A DNA stretch of 12,131 bases from Larix sibirica. Taxonomy: Eukaryota; Streptophyta; Pinopsida; Pinales; Pinaceae. The notes beneath the pieces were generated by a model, which saw only the letters and a program-made list of their open reading frames with translations, was not told the origin of the DNA and did no database searches. Every line of letters begins with the position of its first letter. The first letter of the stretch is position 1. Below, one piece after another: positions 8,140-12,131 of the stretch. The stretch is from assembly GCA_004151065.3 (NCBI GenBank), contig NWUY0300017323.1, positions 48,387 through 60,517 of the forward strand. Reading direction: 5' to 3'. The position numbers and the translations under genes are program-made.

Positions 8140-9685
8140 TTAAAGGTCTAATTGGGACATTTTACCGGAGAGACCCCTTTATTGTCAATGCTAGGACATT
8201 TCCAAGCATCAACGCCTCTATACACAACAACCTATCTGTCCATTTAAGGGGGTTAGAGTAGGCCACTGACAAATTCTATAGTGATAAGATCGATTATGAT
8301 TCAAATGAAATAAATATTATTTTGCTTGGAGAGCTTAATGCAAGAACAACAAATAAACAAGCCACAATTTTAAATAATCTCTAATTTGACTCTTTGTTGT
8401 CAGAGACTGATTCAAATTTGATTTTATCATATGAGAGAAACTCCCAATATTCAATTGAAAACTTGTTCGATATAAAGATGGTTAAGTTATAAAATTGAGA
8501 TGACTTAATAATTTGTAACAATTTAAAACAATGACCAAATCCCAACTGAATTACTTGTCCATGGCCTCGGAAATAGTGTAGTTGACCATATTATCTCACC
8601 CATCTCATTAATTAATCAAATTTCTATATTTGTATTTTAGAGGACCATGAACTTGATTCAAATTATAAACCCTTATTCCTAACTCTATAAATAAGTATGC
8701 ATATAAAGCCAATGACAATAATCCTAATAATGAAAACCACATATTTTTTTATAAAACCAAAACTAACCTTTTCCTAAACGTTTTGAAAAATAATTTCAAT
8801 TGCTCCTCTAATAATAAAAATAATGAAGACTTGTATCATGATTTTACATTGGAGATTTTGAGTTGCATATAAAATACACTTTCAATGGCACTTTCACAAA
8901 GAAGAATCAATCGACTAAGCTCTAGTCTTACAAAGCTTTTGAGACCAAGTATTTGAGATGCCTTAGATAAATCCATAAAAGTATCAAAACAAAAGAATAT
9001 AAAACTCTAGAGAAAATAAGAAGAATCTATAAATAACCAATGATAATGAAATTTTCCTAAACCTTTCTAAATATAAACAAAAAAAAGTTTTGGAGAAAGA
9101 TCATAGTCCATAAGGCTAAAGATAAGTGTAAGATTGTGATAAGTGATACATACATATACTTTAAAAAGTTGTATGAATTTCATAATGTTTCAATGAATAA
9201 TCTAACCCTTCTTAGAATGCAAAACATTTTCACTATAGAGGATATTGAGAATGACATAAACACCTTATAAAAAGAAAAGCTAAAGACATTGATGATTTTG
9301 AGTATGAAGGTTTCCATAGCTTGTTGTAATTGTAGTAACGTTTTATAGATATGAACTATGGTGAACATTAGAAATGTCAACACAATTCATATCAAGAAAA
9401 TTTCACTATAAACGTTGATAGTTATCAAGTGGAAATTCTAAAATATGAGGTTCTATTGTTATTCCTCACATCCACAACCTCTTTAATTAAGTTGTGAAGA
9501 AGGGTTTCCTAAGCTTTGGAGAGAAAGTCATATGGTTTCTCTTTAAAAGTGGTGATGAAAACTACCCTTCAAATTATATGGATATTATGATAAGCTCTCT
9601 TATGAGAGACTCATTAGCTTATTGCTTAAAAGTCATAATAATAAAGTCAATGAGAATACTTGATTTTCTAAGCTATCATTAGACT
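8140..9685 (+). mobile_element. Decayed LINE: endonuclease domain and start of reverse transcriptase
   Basis: In-sense reading gives an apurinic-type endonuclease domain followed by the N-terminal part of a LINE reverse transcriptase. Landmarks: INIILLGELNARTTNK (about 8309-8356), the GDxN-type motif; SLLSETDSNLILSYERNSQ to about 8450; after a shift, GLGNSVVDHIIS (about 8566-8601); LEDHELDSNYKPLFLTL (about 8638-8688), the SDHxPL-type motif; FTIEDIEND and KAKDIDDFEYEGFHS (about 9225-9315); and FLFKSGDENYPSNYMDIMIS (about 9535-9595), the conserved block at the start of the palm. Many stops and frameshifts occur throughout. It stops near 9685, well before the YxDD box, so it is a 3'-truncated or broken copy. 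It is a different segment from the RNase H remnant at 1020-1690, and probably a different family. Confidence 0.75.
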
Positions 9686-9890
9686 TTTGAACCACCTAAT
9701 TAAGTGTAAAATTATGATATATAAATCAAAGTAATTAATTTTATTACTATCTTATTATAAGGTCACATTCATCATTATCAATAAAATCCCATTAATCCAC
9801 TCTATTTTTTTTTCACCAGAAAATGCCTAGCCCTGCTATTCCTCAAGGAATCAAGGGTCAACCAGATTTGAATTCGGAAAAATTATAATT
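9686..9890. other. AT-rich spacer after the LINE remnant
   Basis: No coding or structured feature is visible. It contains a short T run near 9807-9815 and leads into the AT-rich repeat block. Confidence 0.5.
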
Positions 9891-9911
9891 ATTAATTATT
9901 AATTATTAATA
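9888..9911. repeat. ATTAATT-type microsatellite
   Basis: Three near-perfect AATTATT units in a row open the AT-rich duplicated block in the upstream flank of the cyclin gene. Confidence 0.75.
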
Positions 9912-10048
9912 TTGATTTTTATTTTCTCACAAATATTTTACATAATTAAACTAAATAATGTAAAAAACTTTTCCGAAACGCAAGTAAAAAGAATATTGTT
10001 ATTCTTCATTTTAATTATTAATATTTTCCACAACCCATTGACATATAT

Positions 10049-10376
10049 CCGTTTGAAAGTTTTCTCGTTAACCAACTCTGTTATTGTTATTATTGATAGT
10101 TATTCTTCATTTTAATTATTAATATAGATTTTAGTATTTTCACAGACAATTTATATAATTAAATTAATTAATATAAATAATTTATGAAAATGATCGTAAA
10201 ATCACCATACTTAATGCATTTATAAAGGATTTTTCCAATAAAACACAAAAATTAAAATGCTACCAATAACACGAAACCACCACAATAAAAGGAGCTTTTC
10301 CAAAACGCAAATAAAAAGAATAACCACAAAAATCCAAAAGCTACCGTTACTACGACCCATTGACATATTATCCGTT
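10049..10376 (-). promoter_or_regulatory. Three candidate MSA cores (AACGG) upstream of the cyclin gene
   Basis: CCGTT, the reverse complement of the AACGG core of the mitosis-specific activator (MSA) element bound by MYB3R factors in plant B-type cyclin promoters, occurs at 10049-10053, 10344-10348 and 10372-10376. Two are copies produced by the duplicated block. The flanking bases match the full 11-base consensus only partly, and about one such 5-mer is expected by chance in this length, so this is suggestive only. Confidence 0.35.
10221..10226 (+). promoter_or_regulatory. Candidate TATA box for the cyclin gene
   Basis: TATAAA within GCATTTATAAAGGA. If used, transcription would start near 10250-10260 and give a leader of roughly 470 bases. 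The region is so AT-rich that such a hexamer is expected by chance, and other starts are equally possible. Confidence 0.2.
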
Positions 10377-10441
10377 TGAAAGCTTTCTAGTTGACCAACT
10401 CTGTTTTTATTATTGAGTGTTATTCTTCATTCTCCCTGCTT

Positions 10442-10690
10442 CCAATAGTGTTAAAGATTGAGATTCTTCCAAATTGCAATAGTGAAAGATTGAGATTCTT
10501 GTATTTGCAGCTGATTTCTGAGGTTTCATATGAGCTCAATTGGCATTCTTAAGTTTTAGTTAGCAGGTACTGGGTGTGGATCTGTGTGAATCCTTGCAGG
10601 TACTGGATGTGGATCTGGGTGAATCCTTGCATGCAGAAAGGGAATGTTTTAGCTAGCAGGTGCTGGGAGTGAATCCTTACAGTCAGAAAG
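10442..10690 (+). repeat. Short tandem duplications in the cyclin 5' leader
   Basis: Two families are seen. AATAGTG(TT)AAAGATTGAGATTCTT occurs at 10444-10469 and 10478-10500. GCAGGTACTGG.TGTGGATCTG.GTGAATCCTT occurs at 10563-10595 and directly again at 10596-10628 (33-bp period, 2 mismatches), with a shortened third copy at 10657-10678. GCAGAAAGGGAA and TCAGAAAGGGAA follow the second and third copies. The region probably belongs to the 5' untranslated leader. Confidence 0.8.
10530..10672 (+). promoter_or_regulatory. Two upstream ORFs before the cyclin start
   Basis: ATG at 10530 opens 9 codons (MSSIGILKF), ending in TAG at 10557-10559. ATG at 10607, inside the second 33-bp leader repeat, opens 21 codons ending in TGA at 10670-10672. 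Both close before the cyclin ATG at 10724. They matter only if the transcript starts upstream of them, which the sequence does not show. Confidence 0.4.
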
Positions 10691-10723
10691 GGAAGGAGAA
10701 GGGAGGAAGAATTAGATTTTCAA

Positions 10724-11993
10724 ATGACAATGAAGAAGAACAGTCATCGCAGAGCCTTGGGAGATATTGGGAACCTTATTGGTACCTTCTCCACCAAATG
10801 CGTTATTAGTAACCGAGCAGCAGGAGCAGAGTATGGCCATACATACATTTGTTTTCTTTCTATTAAAACCATCATCAACTTAGTTTTAAAAATAAAACTT
10901 TCCCCGATTTTTAAACCTGATGTGAACCGATTGCCCCTCAGGAACCATGTCGTTGGTGGTAAGAAATCTATTACAGTCTCCAATCGTTCGGTCACAAGGT
11001 GAGGACTTAATTCCCGTTCAAGCAATGTGGATGGGTTTCCCAGCTCTAGGCACAAAATCTTCACATATTTTTCAGTCAGCCTGAGTAGATAATATTCTGT
11101 GTCTGATTTTGTCCCCAGGCAATCCACTGCTACTTTGGCCAAAAATCAACACTTGCCACAGGTCAGACTGTTTTCAATCTTCTCATAATGAGTTATTTCC
11201 ACAGGCAATCTAGGTTTACCATGGCCTGTATTGGCATTTGTCGTGTATTGTGTGTGTAATCAGGTCGCCCCAGTAGGTGAGGAGCATGTGCAATGCGGAG
11301 CCAAGAAGCTAAACACAATGGGATTCAACAGGGAGAAACCCAACATCAAGCCTGATGTTCAGAAGTCAATGGAGGATTGCAGAGTACTAGACTCTGTGTC
11401 CAGCCAGGATTACCAGGATTGCAGAGTACTAGACTCTGTATCCAGCCAGTATTACCAGGATTGCAGAGTACCAGACTCTGTGTCCAGCCCTCCCCGAATC
11501 ATCACTCGGTCTGGGGCAGCATTGTTGAAGACTGATGAGAATGACCCCATGTTAGTGGATTCAATAGTTGAGAACAAGGTCAGTTACGTATGTATAATGT
11601 CATAGCTACCCTGTATGTATTTATTTGTTTCTAAAGGTTGCATCTTCACGCATATGATTACTTGTGATGTACCCCTAATTTAGGTTTTAAGATCATATGC
11701 TTTTCTATTCCTTGATTATAATAGCTTCACTGATATTACTAGAAAAGATCTCCAGAGAAAATGAGAGGGCTTAACACCTCTAGGTTTCTGTAATAACATG
11801 ACAGAATGGTATGATTCCAGAGTGTGTTATTTCATGGCAGGAGGATATAGAGGAAAGCTCTGAAATGGAAATAGACGAGGCAGAGGACCCGGTGCCTAAC
11901 ATTGACCCTAACATTGACGAAAGCGATGAGGGCAATCCATTGGCGGTTTCTAGATATATACAGGATATGTCGAGATTTTACCGCGAAAAAGAG
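10724..11993 (+). CDS. CYCB2: B-type (B2-like) mitotic cyclin, N-terminal exons, 3' partial
   Basis: Five coding exons join in phase: 10724-10830, 10942-10998, 11119-11161, 11264-11578 and 11841-11993, all with GT/AG borders (675 bases, 225 codons). Residues 9-17, RRALGDIGN, are a perfect destruction box (RxxLxxIxN), which targets mitotic cyclins to the APC/C. Residues 41-56 (GKKSITVSNRSVTR plus Gln) match the VTR/ITR block of plant B cyclins. Residues 70-174 are a Ser/Asp-rich linker with 14-residue repeats. Residues 175-204 are acidic. Residues 206-223, NPLAVSRYIQDMSRFYRE, correspond to the conserved NPLAVVEYVDDIY.FY block just before the cyclin box. The cyclin box itself would be encoded beyond 12131. 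The encoded protein should activate a CDK at G2/M. ATG 10724 is chosen because it is nearest the D-box and has A at -3; ATG 10730 is the alternative. The last donor (GAG|GTCAAT at 11994) is inferred; reading on hits TAG at 12021-12023. The B2 subclass is an inference. Confidence 0.85.
11375..11490 (+). repeat. In-frame 42-bp tandem repeat in cyclin exon 4
   Basis: Three units start at 11375, 11417 and 11459 with an exact 42-bp period; the third is partial. They encode DCRVLDSVSSQDYQ, DCRVLDSVSSQYYQ and DCRVPDSVSS (cyclin residues 107-144). Few substitutions separate the copies, so the duplication is recent. Being 14 codons long, it keeps the frame. The segment is Ser/Asp-rich and probably disordered. 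Confidence 0.95.
11895..11918 (+). repeat. In-frame perfect 12-bp tandem duplication in cyclin exon 5
   Basis: CCTAACATTGAC occurs twice in direct succession (11895-11906 and 11907-11918). It encodes PNIDPNID in the acidic segment before the conserved NPLAV block. The frame is kept. Confidence 0.95.
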
Positions 11994-12131
11994 GTCAATG
12001 AACAACATAAGTTGATTGTATAGATTGAGTAGTCCTTTTGGCCTCTTAAATCTTACTCTGTTTATTGAATTAGTAGATCAGAATCCATATTATTTGTTTT
12101 AATGTTGGTTGCCATGTTTACTACACATTCA
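11994..12131 (+). other. Start of cyclin intron 5, running off the window
   Basis: After the inferred donor at 11994-11995 the sequence is T-rich and has stops in the exon frame (first at 12021-12023). This fits an intron. No further cyclin exon is visible before the right edge. Confidence 0.6.

Larger units (their letters stand above)
9891..10435 (+). repeat. Duplicated AT-rich block in the cyclin 5' flank
   Basis: Two types of segment are repeated. The segment with ATTATTAATAT...TTTTCACA...ATAATTAAA occurs at about 9891-9955 and 10113-10175. The segment from CTTTTCC.AAACGCAA.TAAAAAGAATA through CCATTGACATA..ATCCGTTTGAAAG to CCAACTCTG and TTATTCTTCATT occurs at 9968-10111 and 10297-10432, with a different insert in its middle. 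A third, weaker copy of the TTTTCCAA..AAACACAA part is near 10230. The 67-codon ORF across 9912-10115 is a composition artefact. The block ends within about 290 bases of the cyclin start codon, so it lies where promoter elements are expected. Confidence 0.75.

Noticed and set aside
9912-10115. 67-codon plus-strand ORF
   Set aside because: It is low-complexity Ile/Phe/Asn-rich coding in the AT-rich duplicated block, with no homologue in the second copy.
10744-11142. 132-codon minus-strand ORF over the cyclin exons
   Set aside because: It is the antisense shadow of exons 1-3 and their introns. The plus strand has a destruction box and consistent splice phases.
11202-11263. Extra cyclin exon starting at the CAGGCAATCTAGG acceptor-like site
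   Set aside because: The frame needed after exon 3 gives no cyclin-like sequence and leads to no donor before the good acceptor at 11262-11263. Exon 3 to exon 4 already joins in phase.
1-12131. CRISPR array, bacterial operon, phage or plasmid features
   Set aside because: The repeats lack regular spacers, no prokaryotic gene is present, and spliced plant exons define both ends of the window.

Overview
The window looks like nuclear DNA of a seed plant, most likely a gymnosperm (inference). It holds parts of two intron-containing plant genes, one at each end, separated by about 9 kb of AT-rich DNA filled with decayed retroelements. Nothing bacterial is visible: no operons, no long intact ORFs, and genes that can only be read by joining short exons at GT/AG borders. 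The conifer/gymnosperm guess rests on the repeat-rich intergenic DNA and the style of the LINE and gag-like remnants. There is one ambiguous base at 155.

Left end (1-693, minus strand): three consecutive internal exons of a DUF707-family gene (PF05212, often called 'lysine ketoglutarate reductase trans-splicing-related'). The exons are open and splice in phase. The next intron holds a same-sense LINE-like fragment that runs off the left edge.

1020-1690 (plus strand): a stop- and frameshift-ridden LINE tail, with the linker before RNase H and the RNase H domain. 1691-2520: nothing recognised. 2520-3000: a GC-richer block of short direct and inverted repeats that includes a tRNA-like (SINE-like) segment. 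3000-4200: no gene, weak repeats only.

4219-7395 (plus strand): the largest structure, a broken gag-like coding region of a repeat family that I cannot name. It has a globular N-terminal part, a Lys/Glu-rich charged part, a coiled-coil part and a conserved-looking C-terminal tail. Its frames stay long but are punctured by stops, many in places where Gln would fit. No protease, integrase or reverse transcriptase follows it.

8140-9685 (plus strand): a second, different LINE remnant with an endonuclease domain and the start of a reverse transcriptase, with key endonuclease residues changed. 9685-10440: AT-rich DNA with a duplicated block, forming the upstream flank of the last gene.

Right end (10724 to beyond 11993, plus strand): the first five coding exons of a B-type (B2-like) mitotic cyclin. 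They encode 225 residues with a perfect destruction box and end just before the cyclin box, which lies outside the window. The gene shows tandem duplication at several scales: in the upstream flank, the 5' leader and twice inside the coding sequence.

No convincing new molecular system is present. The best leads are the in-frame repeats of the cyclin N-terminus, the unnamed gag-like family with its stop-codon pattern, and the tRNA-like/inverted-repeat block at 2754-2885.
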